NCBI GenBank assembly: GCA_963819735.1
Contig: CAWFXC010000001.1
Span: forward strand, 124,001 to 188,000
DNA length: 64,000 nucleotides
DNA from: CAWFXC01 sp963819735
Lineage (GTDB): Bacteria > Actinomycetota > Acidimicrobiia > IMCC26256 > DASPTH01
Direction: 5' to 3'
This document shows positions 34,079 through 43,189 of the stretch, piece by piece (position 1 is the first letter of the stretch; each line of letters starts with the position of its first letter). Under the pieces are notes generated by a model that searched no databases, was not told the DNA's origin, and was given only the letters and a program-made list of their open reading frames with translations. Made by a program: the position numbers and the translations under genes.

Positions 34079-34093
34079 GTTTATGCCATAAAC
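34079..34093. promoter_or_regulatory. TetR operator candidate
   Basis: GTTTAT-GCC-ATAAAC is a perfect inverted repeat with six-base arms, nine bases before the TetR ATG and 32 bases before the divergent SnoaL ATG. Size, symmetry and position fit a TetR autoregulatory operator controlling both genes. Confidence 0.65.
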
Positions 34094-34101
34094 TACCGAC
34101 G

Positions 34102-34794
34102 ATGACGCCGGCGCGCAACGGCTCGACCCGCAGCCCCGCCCCGGCCCGCACGCGGGCCCGGATCGACCGGGCGGAGATCGTGGTCGCCGCCCGCGACCTC
34201 CTCGACGAAGAGGGACCGGCCGCCTTCACGATGGCGCGCATCGGCGATCGCCTCGGCGTCACCGCGATGGCGCTGTACCGCCACGTGGCCGACCGCCGCG
34301 ACCTCGAGCACGCGGTGGTCGAGCTCGTGCTCCGCGATCTCGACGTCGACGCGCCACCGAGCGACGACTGGGCCGGCGCGGTGGCCGCGTGGATGCGCGG
34401 GGTCCGCGACCACCTGTTGCGTCACCCGTGGGTCATCCATCTCATCGGGAGCCGCCGCGAGCTCTCGCCCCCGTGGCTCGGCGCGCTCGACCGGCTGGTC
34501 TGCATCCTCGACGACGCCGGATTCGAGGTCGACACCGTGGCGCAGGAGATCGTGCGGATCACGCGCGCCACGCTCGGCATCACGATCCAGGAGATCGAGG
34601 CTCCCCTCCCCCACGCCGCCGCCAACTCGGCCACCATGCTGGCGGCGTTGAGTGAAGCCGCTCGCCCGCGTTGGCGGCCGATCGTCGACGCGCTCGCGCA
34701 CTACTCCGACGACGATCTGTTCGACGATCTCGTCGCCGACACCCTCACCCGGCTCCACGCCGAGCTGGGAGTGCGGCACCCGACGCCGACCTAA
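34102..34794 (+). CDS. TetR-family transcriptional regulator
   Basis: A 230-residue TetR regulator. The helix-turn-helix is at residues ~25-70 (IVVAARDLLDEEGPAAFTMARIGDRLGVTAMALYRHVADR) and a ligand-binding helical domain follows, resembling TetR_C-type domains. Divergent from the SnoaL gene with a palindrome in between; the amidohydrolase downstream, 50 bases away, may be cotranscribed. Ligand unknown, probably a catabolic intermediate. Confidence 0.9.
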   Translation: MTPARNGSTRSPAPARTRARIDRAEIVVAARDLLDEEGPAAFTMARIGDRLGVTAMALYRHVADRRDLEHAVVELVLRDLDVDAPPSDDWAGAVAAWMRGVRDHLLRHPWVIHLIGSRRELSPPWLGALDRLVCILDDAGFEVDTVAQEIVRITRATLGITIQEIEAPLPHAAANSATMLAALSEAARPRWRPIVDALAHYSDDDLFDDLVADTLTRLHAELGVRHPTPT

Positions 34795-34844
34795 CCTGGC
34801 CCGAGTCACTCGCTCCGAGGCCGGCCCCGACAAAGAGGCGCCCT

Positions 34845-35960
34845 GTGCTCCCGTCCGACGTCCGCCCGATCTCCGTCGACGACCACATCATCGAACCGCC
34901 GCACCTGTGGCAGGACCGCCTCCCCGAGCGGTACCGCGAGGCCGGTCCGCACGTGGTCGAGCTCGACGACGGCACGCAGGCGTGGGCCTACGAGGACCAG
35001 CTCATCCGCACCGCACGCGGCAACACCCGCACCCTCCCCGGCTTCGACGACGATCCGCTCGGGTTCGCGCGGTTCGACGAGATGCGCCCCGGTTGCTACG
35101 ACCCCAAGGCCCGGCTCGAGGAGATGGACGCCGACGGCACGTGGGCCCAGGTGAACTTCCCCGACTTCTCCCGCTTCGCCGGCCATCGATTCATCACCGG
35201 TCGCGACAAGACGCTCTCGACGCTGTGCATCCAGGCCTACAACGACTTCGTGCTCGACGAGTGGAGCGCGACCGATCCCGAACGCCTCGTGCCCTTGGCG
35301 GTGCTGCCGTTGTGGGACGTCGTCACCGCGGCCGACGAGGTGCGCCGGGTCGCGGCGAAGGGTGCGCGCGCCGTTGCGTTCTCCGAGAACCCCACGACGC
35401 TCGGCCTCCCGTCGGTGTACACCGACCACTGGGAGCCGATCTGGCGCGCGGTCGACGAGACCGGGCTGGTCGTGTGCCTGCACATCGGTTCGTCGTCGAA
35501 GTTGATCAAATCGTCGGACGACGCGCCGACGTGCTCGGTGCTGCCCTACGTGGGCGCCAACTCGATGATCGCGTGCACCGACTGGATGTTCAGCGGCATC
35601 CTCGATCGTCACCCGGGCATCCGGGTTGCGTTCTCGGAGGGCGGCGCCGGTTGGGTTCCGTACCTGCTCGAGCAGGCCGAGGACATCTTCGCGAACTACC
35701 GAGTGCAGATCGCCGGCACGCGGGCGCCGCGCGAGGTGTTCGCCGAGCACATGTACGTGTGCGTGCTGCGCGACAACACCGCGATCGACGCGATCGGCGT
35801 GATCCCCGAGGACAACATCACCTGGGAGTCCGACTACCCCCACGACAGCACGCTGTTCCCCCACAGCCGCGCCGCGCTCGAGGAGAGCCTGCGGAACGTG
35901 CCCGAGCCGATCGCGCGCAAGGTCGCCGAGACCAACGCCCGGCGGTTGTTCCGGTTGTAG
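34845..35960 (+). CDS. Amidohydrolase-2 family protein
   Basis: A 371-residue TIM-barrel amidohydrolase-2. The N-terminal ISVDDHIIEPPHLW, the barrel CLHIGSSS and the C-terminal WESDYPHDS (catalytic Asp) are family hallmarks. It is closely similar in pattern to the protein at 41089-42312 (SENPTTLGLPSVY versus TENPSKLGLPTMY), so they are paralogues. GTG 34845 follows AAAGAGGCG. Members decarboxylate or hydrolyse aromatic or CoA-derived acids; the substrate cannot be inferred. Confidence 0.9.
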   Translation: MLPSDVRPISVDDHIIEPPHLWQDRLPERYREAGPHVVELDDGTQAWAYEDQLIRTARGNTRTLPGFDDDPLGFARFDEMRPGCYDPKARLEEMDADGTWAQVNFPDFSRFAGHRFITGRDKTLSTLCIQAYNDFVLDEWSATDPERLVPLAVLPLWDVVTAADEVRRVAAKGARAVAFSENPTTLGLPSVYTDHWEPIWRAVDETGLVVCLHIGSSSKLIKSSDDAPTCSVLPYVGANSMIACTDWMFSGILDRHPGIRVAFSEGGAGWVPYLLEQAEDIFANYRVQIAGTRAPREVFAEHMYVCVLRDNTAIDAIGVIPEDNITWESDYPHDSTLFPHSRAALEESLRNVPEPIARKVAETNARRLFRL

Positions 35961-35972
35961 GCAGAGCCTTCG

Positions 35973-36752
35973 CTACACCGGCATCACGTTGCCGCCGTCG
36001 ACCACGATCGTCTGACCGTTGACGAGATCGGCGTCGCTCGAGGCGAAGAACACCGCGACGCCCACCATGTGCTCGGGCTCGGCGTTGCGTCGCATCGCCG
36101 ACATCGTCGCGAACATCGGCTGGAAGTCGGTGGGGACCTGCTTCTCGGTGGCCTCGGTGGTGACCAGCCCCGGTGCGATGCAGTTGACGGTGACGTTGAA
36201 CTGGCCGAGTTGGCCCGCCATGTGGCGGGTGAGGCCGAGCACGCCCCACTTCGACTGCATGTAGGCGTAGCTGCTGAGCTCGAAGTTGTCGGCGTCGGCC
36301 ATCGAGCTGAGCTGATGGAGGTAAGCGGCGATCGATGCCACGTTCACGATCCGCCCCCACCGTTGCTGCACCATGTGGGGCGCGACGGCCTTGGCCATCA
36401 CCCACTGGCCGTGCAGGTTTACGTCGAACACCTGCTTGAGGTACTCGAGGCTGTTGTCGCCGCCGTTGTAGTCGCCGTAGATCGCGGCGTTGTTCACCAG
36501 GATGTCGACGCGCCCGTAGCGCTCGAGGGTGGCGGCGACGGTGGCTTCGGCGCTGGCGGGGTCGGCGATGTCGGTGTGGACGAAGAACGCGTCGCCCTGC
36601 TCGGCGAGCTCGGCGGCGGCGCGGGTGCCCTGCTCGTCGCCGATGTCGGCGACCACGACCTTCGCGCCTTCGGCGACGAACCGGCGCGCGTACGCGGTGC
36701 CGATGCCGCTGCCACCCCCGGTGATGATGGCGACGCGATCCTCGAGTCTCAT
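35973..36752 (-). CDS. SDR-family NAD(P)-dependent oxidoreductase
   Basis: A 259-residue classical SDR: TGGGSGIG cofactor motif, ADIGD acidic residue, NNAAIYG, catalytic Ser in NVASIAAY, and Tyr/Lys in YAYMQSKWG, which are separated from the Ser by a longer loop than usual. The end GQTIVVDGGNVMPV is canonical. Convergent with the upstream amidohydrolase gene. The NifU-like gene lies 52 bases upstream on the same strand and may share its transcript. Confidence 0.92.
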   Translation of the reverse strand: MRLEDRVAIITGGGSGIGTAYARRFVAEGAKVVVADIGDEQGTRAAAELAEQGDAFFVHTDIADPASAEATVAATLERYGRVDILVNNAAIYGDYNGGDNSLEYLKQVFDVNLHGQWVMAKAVAPHMVQQRWGRIVNVASIAAYLHQLSSMADADNFELSSYAYMQSKWGVLGLTRHMAGQLGQFNVTVNCIAPGLVTTEATEKQVPTDFQPMFATMSAMRRNAEPEHMVGVAVFFASSDADLVNGQTIVVDGGNVMPV

Positions 36753-36804
36753 GGCTCCCCCTGGTCTCACGGTATCGAAACGGTGTCGGTCGGTGATCGA
36801 TTCG

Positions 36805-37074
36805 TCAGTGATCGGGCATGACGAAGCCCGGATGTTCGCGCGGATCATCGATCCGCACCGCGTCGGCCGGCACGCCCGCCCGCTGGAACATGTCGAGCGA
36901 AATCTGTTCGAGGATGTCGCGCGGCATCACGCATTCCACGCAGCTCGCACCTTCGACGACCAGCTGCAGGTTGACGGTGGCACCGTCGATCGAAGCCAGC
37001 AGCATGTCGCCGCCGTCGGCCTGCACGAGACCGCGGATCTCGTCGAGCGCGGGGGTGATCGCAGATTCGTCCAT
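36805..37074 (-). CDS. NifU C-terminal-domain protein (Fe-S scaffold type)
   Basis: An 89-residue protein matching the NifU/NfuA C-terminal domain: LVQADGGDMLLASIDG and the Cys45-x2-Cys48 pair in GASCVECVMP that would bind a transient [4Fe-4S] cluster in a dimer. The C-terminal 20 residues (ADAVRIDDPREHPGFVMP) are an unusual extension. No isc/suf genes adjoin it. It may deliver clusters to a nearby redox enzyme, or be a paralogue recruited to a catabolic operon. Confidence 0.82.
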   Translation of the reverse strand: MDESAITPALDEIRGLVQADGGDMLLASIDGATVNLQLVVEGASCVECVMPRDILEQISLDMFQRAGVPADAVRIDDPREHPGFVMPDH

Positions 37075-37158
37075 GTTCGGCTCCTCCGGCTTCTGGTCTC
37101 GGGCACGGAAGTCGCCAGCACTCTACGGTGCTCTGCGAGCACGACGGAAGGAACCGCC

Positions 37159-37992
37159 ATGGTGCTGGATCCGCACGACATCGGGATGTGCCCGGCCATC
37201 CTGTTGACCGACCCCCTCAACTGCGACGCCGACACCCTCGAGCGCGTGACCCGGGCATCGGCGGCCGCCGGGTTCGACGCCCTTTCGGTCTGGGCGTTCT
37301 ACGCGACCGCGTGCGGCACCGACCGGGCACGGGACCTGCTCGCCGAGTTGGGCGTGGCGGTGCGCGTCGTCGAAGCCGTGACCCAGTGGGTCGACGGCGC
37401 GGGCGAGCACCTCGACGCCGACGCGAAGGCCACGCTCGACGTCGCATCAGCGCTCGGCGCCGACACCCTCCTCGCGTGCACGCTGGAGCCGACGGTGGCG
37501 TCGATGGACCGTACCGTCGAGGGATTCGCGGCGGTCTGCGGCCTCGCCGCCGACCGCGGCATGCGGGTGTGCATCGAGTTCCTGCCGTGGTCGGCGATCC
37601 CCGACCTCGCCACCGCCTGGAGCATCGTCGACGGGTCTGGCGCTTCCAACGGCGGCATCGTGGTCGACATGCTGCACTGGCAGCGTCAGCCGGGTGGCCC
37701 GAACCTCGAGCTCCTCAGCCGGATCCCCGGTGATCGGATCCACTTCGTGCAGGTGTGTGATGCATCGCCCGCACCGTCGGCGTCACCGGCTCCCGATGAT
37801 CTCATGCATGAAGCACTCACGGCGCGGGTGCTTCCCGGCGCGGGCACCGTCGACATCGCCGCGTTGTTCGCCACGCTCGATCGCATCGGAGCCGATCCGT
37901 TCTTCGCCTACGAGGTGTTCAGCTCCGCGCTGGCAGCGAACGGCCCGGACGAGATGGCCCGCGGCCTGCGATCGGCGATGCCCGTCAGCTGA
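37159..37992 (+). CDS. Sugar phosphate isomerase/epimerase family TIM barrel
   Basis: A 277-residue xylose-isomerase-like TIM barrel (AP endonuclease 2 family). Metal-binding acids are visible in CIEFLPW, VVDMLHW and HFVQVCDA, with FFAYEVFS near the end. The ATG follows GGAAGGAACC. Family members isomerise sugars, dehydrate inosose or act as hydroxypyruvate isomerase; in this catabolic setting the substrate may be unrelated. The last eight bases overlap the convergent luciferase-like gene. Confidence 0.8.
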   Translation: MVLDPHDIGMCPAILLTDPLNCDADTLERVTRASAAAGFDALSVWAFYATACGTDRARDLLAELGVAVRVVEAVTQWVDGAGEHLDADAKATLDVASALGADTLLACTLEPTVASMDRTVEGFAAVCGLAADRGMRVCIEFLPWSAIPDLATAWSIVDGSGASNGGIVVDMLHWQRQPGGPNLELLSRIPGDRIHFVQVCDASPAPSASPAPDDLMHEALTARVLPGAGTVDIAALFATLDRIGADPFFAYEVFSSALAANGPDEMARGLRSAMPVS

Positions 37993-38975
37993 CCGCGAGC
38001 GCGGGGAGCACCTCTTCTTCGAACAGGTGCAAGCTCTCCCAAGCCATCGCCGGTGGAATCCCGCCCATGAGTGGGTGGAACAGCCCCACGCCGAACGGTC
38101 CCTTCGCCCGCAGCTCCTCGACGAGCGCTTCGGGAGTGACCACCCGGTACTGGCCCGTCGCCCGCAACTGGTCAGCGTCGGCGACCGACTCGTAGCCCCC
38201 GACCGCCCCGAGCCCGGCCTCGGCCATCCACGAGCCGTACGCATTGACCTCGTGCATCGCGTAGGGCGCCAGTTGCTCCCATCCCTGCTCGGGATCGCGC
38301 GCGATGTGGAACATGCTGGTGTCGCCGCCGACGAACGGACCGGGGTCGGGCTTGCCGAGTGCGATGCGTTCGTCGCGATAGAACGTCCACACCTCCCCGC
38401 TCGACGGCATGAAGTCGTCGGCGATGCCGCGCCGCCCGACGCGCCGCCGCCTTGCTGCTCCCGCCGAGCACGATCGCCGGCCCGCCCGCTTGGTACGGCG
38501 TCGGCGTGACCCGAACCGTTCTGCCGTGGTACTCGAACGGCTCACCGGTCCAGGCCTGCTTGAGTGTCTGCACCATCTCGGTGGTGAGCGCGGGCCGTTC
38601 CGAGAGCGATCGCCCGAACATCTCGAACTCGGCCGGCACGTAACCGTTGGTGACGACGAGCTCGACCCGGCCTTCGCTGAGCAGGTCGACGACCGCAACG
38701 TCTTCCGCGACGCGCAACGGATCGTGGAACGGCGCCACCATCGCCGCGATCCGGATGCGTACCTGGTCGGTGCGGGCGGCGACGGCGGCCGCGAGCGGGA
38801 GGGGGCTGGGGAGGTAGCCGTCGGACGATCCGTGGTGTTCCGACAGCACCACGCTGACGAACCCGAGCCGGTCGGCCCACTCGACCATGTCGAGGGCGGC
38901 GCGGTAGCGCTCGGCCATCCCGGTACCGGCAAAGCCGGGATTGCGGAAATCGAATCGCATGACGAAGAAGCTCAC
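37985..38975 (-). CDS. Luciferase-like flavin-dependent monooxygenase, frameshifted
   Basis: A bacterial-luciferase-family (FMN or F420) oxidoreductase of about 330 residues. The first frame runs MRFDFRNPGFAGTGMAERY, LSEHHGSSDGYLPSPL, GYVPAEFEMFG to LGGSSKAAARRAA, where one extra base near 38429 breaks it; the second frame gives GIADDFMPSSGEVWTFYRDER and the C-terminus. GTG 38975, preceded by GGGGGG, fits best; ATG 38960 is possible. The enzyme would hydroxylate or Baeyer-Villiger oxidise an unknown substrate. Confidence 0.85.
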
Positions 38976-39077
38976 GTCGGCATCCCCCCGTGTCGGCCTC
39001 GCCGGACCCCACGGTCGGCGCACGGCGAGGAGGGAAGATTGACAGAGCGCCGTATCTTCGTCCAGCCTCCCACCACC

Positions 39078-39114
39078 CCATCCACTGAGCCCATCCACTG
39101 AGCCCATCCACTCA
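39078..39114. repeat. 13-bp tandem repeat (2.8 copies)
   Basis: The unit CCATCCACTGAGC occurs at 39078-39090 and 39091-39103, with a partial third copy to 39114, in the gap between the divergent luciferase-like and unknown-function genes. It may affect promoter spacing for the plus-strand gene, whose ATG is 29 bases away. Confidence 0.85.
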
Positions 39115-39142
39115 ACCGATCGACCGAACGAGGCGCGACCCG

Positions 39143-40246
39143 ATGCTGCATCCGCTCGACGAATATCCCGTGCACCAGACCCCGCAGTCGATGAGCCAGG
39201 TCGGCACCAGCGACCGCAACTTCTACGACCGGTGCTACTTCAACGCCCACGATCGCACCGGCGACGTGTTCCTGATCACCGGGCTCGGCACGTACCCCAA
39301 CCTCGGGGTCACCGACGCGTACGCGACGGTGAAGCGCGGCAACACCGTTCGCACGCTCCGCCTCTCCGATGCGCTCGGCGACGACCGCATGCACCAGCGG
39401 GTCGGCCCCTACTCCATCGAAGTGCTCGAACCCCTCCAGCGGGTGCGGCTCGTGTGCGACGCCGACGAGCACGGCATCAGCTTCGACCTCACGTGGGACG
39501 GATCGTTCCGGGTGGTCGAGGAGGAACCGCACGTCATCAGCAACGGCTACCGCAACATTCTGCAGAGCACCCGCTTCGCGCAGGTAGGCACGTGGACCGG
39601 CGAGTTGCGCGTCGACGGCGAGACGATCGCGGTCGACCCGGCGCGGTGGCTCGGCACGCGCGACCGGTCGTGGGGTATTCGCCCGGTGGGCGACGCCGAA
39701 CCGGCGGGCCGCACGGCCGACGACACCAGTGCCCGTGGGTTCTGGTGGCTGTACGTGCCGCTGCGCTTCGACGACTACTCGATCATCGTGATGGCGCAGG
39801 AGCGGGCCGACGGCTACCGCACCCTCAACGACGCCAAGCGGATCTGGGCCGACGGCCGGGTCGAGCAACTCGGTTGGCCGGTCTACGACATCCACTACCG
39901 CTCGGGGAGCCGTCATCCCGAGGGCGCCACTCTGCACCTGCGCGACCTCCGGGGCGATCCGGTCGACGTGGAGATCGAGACGCTCGGCTTCGTGCCCCTG
40001 CACCTCGGCTCGGGGTACGGCGACGCCGATTGGGCCCACGGTCAGTGGAAGGGCGACGGCTGGGCTGAAGTGGTGGTGGTCGATCTCGACGATCCTGCAG
40101 TCGCGCCCCGCATCCCGTTCGGCAACATCGACCACGTCGCCCGCGCCGTGTGCAACGGCGACGAAGGGTGGGGGTTGTTCGAGCACGCCAGCATCGGTGC
40201 GCACGCGCCCACCGGGTTCGCCGATCTCACCTCGGTCGCGCCGTGA
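39143..40246 (+). CDS. Protein of unknown function, actinobacterial catabolic-cluster type
   Basis: A 367-residue protein I do not recognise with confidence. It has no signal peptide or membrane helix and is rich in beta-strand-like segments with conserved-looking patterns (SDRNFYDRCYFNAHD, GTWTGELRVDGE, GTRDRSWGIRPVG, GFWWLYVPLRFDDYSI). The RDRSWGIR segment resembles lipocalin-like or AttH/tocopherol-cyclase-like proteins that bind lipids. It overlaps the next enoyl-CoA hydratase gene by GTGA, so it probably acts in the same acyl-CoA pathway. Confidence 0.65.
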   Translation: MLHPLDEYPVHQTPQSMSQVGTSDRNFYDRCYFNAHDRTGDVFLITGLGTYPNLGVTDAYATVKRGNTVRTLRLSDALGDDRMHQRVGPYSIEVLEPLQRVRLVCDADEHGISFDLTWDGSFRVVEEEPHVISNGYRNILQSTRFAQVGTWTGELRVDGETIAVDPARWLGTRDRSWGIRPVGDAEPAGRTADDTSARGFWWLYVPLRFDDYSIIVMAQERADGYRTLNDAKRIWADGRVEQLGWPVYDIHYRSGSRHPEGATLHLRDLRGDPVDVEIETLGFVPLHLGSGYGDADWAHGQWKGDGWAEVVVVDLDDPAVAPRIPFGNIDHVARAVCNGDEGWGLFEHASIGAHAPTGFADLTSVAP

Positions 40247-41067
40247 CGGACGAAACGCTCGTCACCACCACGATGGCGAGCGACGACGTCGCGCTCGTCG
40301 AGTTGAACGATCCGGCGCGGTACAACGCGTTGACCGCGTCGATGGTCACCGAGTTGAAGGCGGCGTTCGCGGCGCTCCGCACCAACCGGGCGTCGCGTGC
40401 GGTCGTGCTCACCGGCCAGGGCCGCGGCTTCTGCGCGGGCGCCAACATGGCCGGGGGCGAGGACGACGAGGGCATCCCCGAATCGGCTCGGAACCGCGGC
40501 CCCGTCGGCCTGATCCAGATGATGCAGGAGCACCTGGCCGAGCTGATGATCACGATCCACGAGCTCCCGCAGCCGGTGATCGCGGCGGTGCACGGCGCGG
40601 CGGTCGGCGGCGGGTTGGCGCTCGCGCTCGCGTCCGACCTCCGGGTGGCCAGCGCCGACGCGTTCTTCGCGTCGCACTTCATCCGGGTCGGCCTGTCTTC
40701 GTGCGACGTAGGTACGAGTTACACGCTGCCCCGATTGGTCGGCCCCACGATCGCCGCCGAGTTGATGCTCACCGGGCGGCGCTTCACCGCCGACGAAGCG
40801 CTCTCGTACGGCATGCTGAACCGGGTCGTCCCACGCGAGGCACTGGTCGAGACCGCGGTCGAGCTCGGCGAGGCGATCGCCGAGAACAGCGAGTACGGCG
40901 TCTACATGACCAAGATCGGCATGTGGGCCAACCTCGACGCGTCGAGCCTGCGCCACGCCATCGAGCTCGAGAACCGCACGCAGGTGCTGGGATGCTTCAC
41001 CGGCAACATGACCGAAGCGGGTGAAGCGTTCCGCGAGAAGCGGGACCCGGTCTGGAAGCCGATGTAG
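40243..41067 (+). CDS. Enoyl-CoA hydratase/isomerase family protein
   Basis: A 274-residue crotonase. Oxyanion segments FCAGANMAGG and GAAVGGGLALALASD are kept, but the usual Glu residues are replaced (FASHFIRVGLSSCDVGTSYTLPR), a pattern typical of actinobacterial EchA proteins acting as isomerases or ring-opening or retro-aldol enzymes. The C-terminus EAFREKRDPVWKPM is canonical. GTGA coupling to the upstream unknown gene. Ends before GCGGGCACCCGCCCGC, a short hairpin that may terminate transcription. Confidence 0.9.
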   Translation: MTDETLVTTTMASDDVALVELNDPARYNALTASMVTELKAAFAALRTNRASRAVVLTGQGRGFCAGANMAGGEDDEGIPESARNRGPVGLIQMMQEHLAELMITIHELPQPVIAAVHGAAVGGGLALALASDLRVASADAFFASHFIRVGLSSCDVGTSYTLPRLVGPTIAAELMLTGRRFTADEALSYGMLNRVVPREALVETAVELGEAIAENSEYGVYMTKIGMWANLDASSLRHAIELENRTQVLGCFTGNMTEAGEAFREKRDPVWKPM

Positions 41068-41088
41068 CGGGCACCCGCCCGCTCCCCT

Positions 41089-42312
41089 TCACTCGGTGAT
41101 GCCGAACCGCTCCAGGCCGTAGGCCGCGATGGCGTTGCCCCGCAACACCGCCCGGCACTCGCGCGCATCCATGCCCGCCGCCGCGAACAGGTCGCGGGCG
41201 ATCTTGCGCGAGTGCGGGAACGTACCGTCGGAGTGGGGGTAGTCGGTCTCGAACAGGATCGCCTCGAGGCCGACCTCGTCGCGGGTCTTGAGGCCGATCA
41301 GGTCGTCGAACACGCAGCCGAACACGTGCCCGCGCGCTTGTTCACTCGGGGCGACCGGGAACTCGACCCCGCCCACGCCGTCGCGCCACACGCTGTCCAT
41401 CCGCTCGAGCTGGAACGGCATCCACCCGACCTGGCTCTCGGCGTAGGTGATCTTCAATGTGGGGAACCGGCTGAGCGTGCCGGAGAAGACCCAGTCGCAC
41501 AATGACCCCTGCGCGTTCTGCGCGTAGAGCGACATCGAAGTCGCGAGGGGTGCGTCGGGTGACGTCGTCGGCATCGACGACGACGAGCCGATGTGCATCG
41601 ACACCGTGGTGTCGGTCTCGACGCACGCGGTCCACAACACGTCCCACTCGCCGCCGTACATCGTGGGGAGGCCGAGCTTCGACGGGTTCTCGGTGAACGC
41701 GACTGCGTAGCTGCCCTTCGCCGCGCACCGCCGCACCTCGTCGGCGGCGAGTTGTGGGCTCCACAATGGTACGAGCGTGAGCGGGATGAGACGACCGTGG
41801 GCCTCACCCGCGGCCCAGTCGTCGATCATCCAGTCGTTGTAGATGCGCAGGCACTCGAGCGAGAGCTCCTTGTCGGAACGCTCGGCGAACCCCTGGCCCG
41901 CGAACCGCGGGAAGATGTTCGGGAAGTTGATCGCCGCCTCGACGAAGTTGGCGTCCATGTCGGCCAGCCGCTCGGTCTTGTCGTAGGTGCCGGGCCGGAA
42001 GTCTTCGTAGACCGCGGGCACGTTGCGTTGCTCGTGGCGCGGGATCCCGGCCGGCGCGTGCAACAAACCTGTCGGCACAACCAGGTCGTCGAACAGCCAG
42101 AGGTCGCACCACTGACCGTCGTCGACGCCGCGTTCGAACCCGTAGTGGCCGCCCTCGAACTTCAACTTCACCTTCTCGCGCGACACCTTCGGTCCCCGGT
42201 CGCGCCGGCCCACCGGGAGCTCGCGCTGCCACAGGTCCTTCGGCTCCAGCACGTGGTCGTCGACCGAGATGATGAGCGGGAGCTCGTGCTCCGCGGGCGT
42301 GACGTCGGGCAT
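41089..42312 (-). CDS. Amidohydrolase-2 family protein
   Basis: A 407-residue amidohydrolase-2, paralogue of the one at 34845. ISVDDHVLEPKDLW opens it, SMHIGSSSS marks a barrel strand and FETDYPHSDGTFPHS carries the catalytic Asp. GAGGAGGACTGCG precedes the ATG. Directly upstream lies an 11-base direct repeat (TTCTTCGGCTG at 42332-42353) and then another crotonase on the same strand, 70 bases away, so the two genes may be one operon. Confidence 0.9.
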   Translation of the reverse strand: MPDVTPAEHELPLIISVDDHVLEPKDLWQRELPVGRRDRGPKVSREKVKLKFEGGHYGFERGVDDGQWCDLWLFDDLVVPTGLLHAPAGIPRHEQRNVPAVYEDFRPGTYDKTERLADMDANFVEAAINFPNIFPRFAGQGFAERSDKELSLECLRIYNDWMIDDWAAGEAHGRLIPLTLVPLWSPQLAADEVRRCAAKGSYAVAFTENPSKLGLPTMYGGEWDVLWTACVETDTTVSMHIGSSSSMPTTSPDAPLATSMSLYAQNAQGSLCDWVFSGTLSRFPTLKITYAESQVGWMPFQLERMDSVWRDGVGGVEFPVAPSEQARGHVFGCVFDDLIGLKTRDEVGLEAILFETDYPHSDGTFPHSRKIARDLFAAAGMDARECRAVLRGNAIAAYGLERFGITE

Positions 42313-42382
42313 CGCAGTCCTCCTCGGGAGGTTCTTCGGCTGTTCTTCGGCTGGGTGGGTCGCGAGGTTGCGGGTCTCGGAG

Positions 42383-43189
42383 TCAGGTGAGTCGGTATTC
42401 CGGCGGACGCGCTTCGGCGCGGGCGCGGCGGAACTCGGCGAAGTCCTCGGACGTGTAGACGAGCATCTGCGCCAGGAGCTCGTCGTGGAGCGCCTTGGTG
42501 ATGGGCGGGGTGGCGATGTCGAGCAGGTTCTGGCGCCACGCGCGCACCGCCAGCGGCGACATCTTCGAGATGGTCGTCGCCGCCTCGAGCGCCTGGTCGT
42601 CGAGCTCATCGCGCGATACCACCCGCGACACGATGCCGTGGCGGAGCGCCTCCTCGGCGTCGAGCACCCGGCAGGTGAGCACGAGGTCGCTGACCAGACC
42701 GGGGCCGCACATCTGGAACAGTCGCGCGGTGCCTCCGGAGTCGGGGATCAGTCCGTGGGCGAGCTCGGGCAGACGGAACTTGGCGTCGTCGGCCGCGATC
42801 CGCACGTCGCACAACAAGGCACGTTCGAACATGCCTCCGATGCACCAACCCTGGATCGCGCACACGACCGGTACCTTCGGTGGCACGAGGAACCGGTGCG
42901 TGAAGCCGTGACCGTTCGCGATGTAGTGGTAGTCGCTCTCCCCCGGCCCCCGGTTCCCCAACTCGGTGACGTCGCGGCCGGCGGAGAACGCGCGTCCTTC
43001 CGCCCGCCAGAGGACGCAGTACACGTCGTCGCGCGCCGCGATCTCCTCGAATGCGCCCCAGAACTGGGCTTCCATCACGTCGCTCATGGCGTTGAGACGA
43101 TCGGGCCGGTCGACGGTGAGCACCGCGAGGTGGCCCTCGTAGGTGACGGTGACGGATCCGGCTGCGTTCTCCACGTTCTCTGCGTTCAC
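42383..43189 (-). CDS. Enoyl-CoA hydratase/isomerase family protein
   Basis: A 268-residue crotonase. VDRPDRLNAMSD, FSAGRDVTELG and GWCIGGMFERALLCD are the CoA and oxyanion segments, and RLPELAHGLIPDSGGTARL keeps one catalytic Glu. GTG 43189 starts it. It may be cotranscribed with the downstream amidohydrolase, linking CoA-ester hydration or isomerisation to a metal-dependent hydrolase or decarboxylase. Confidence 0.9.
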   Translation of the reverse strand: MNAENVENAAGSVTVTYEGHLAVLTVDRPDRLNAMSDVMEAQFWGAFEEIAARDDVYCVLWRAEGRAFSAGRDVTELGNRGPGESDYHYIANGHGFTHRFLVPPKVPVVCAIQGWCIGGMFERALLCDVRIAADDAKFRLPELAHGLIPDSGGTARLFQMCGPGLVSDLVLTCRVLDAEEALRHGIVSRVVSRDELDDQALEAATTISKMSPLAVRAWRQNLLDIATPPITKALHDELLAQMLVYTSEDFAEFRRARAEARPPEYRLT

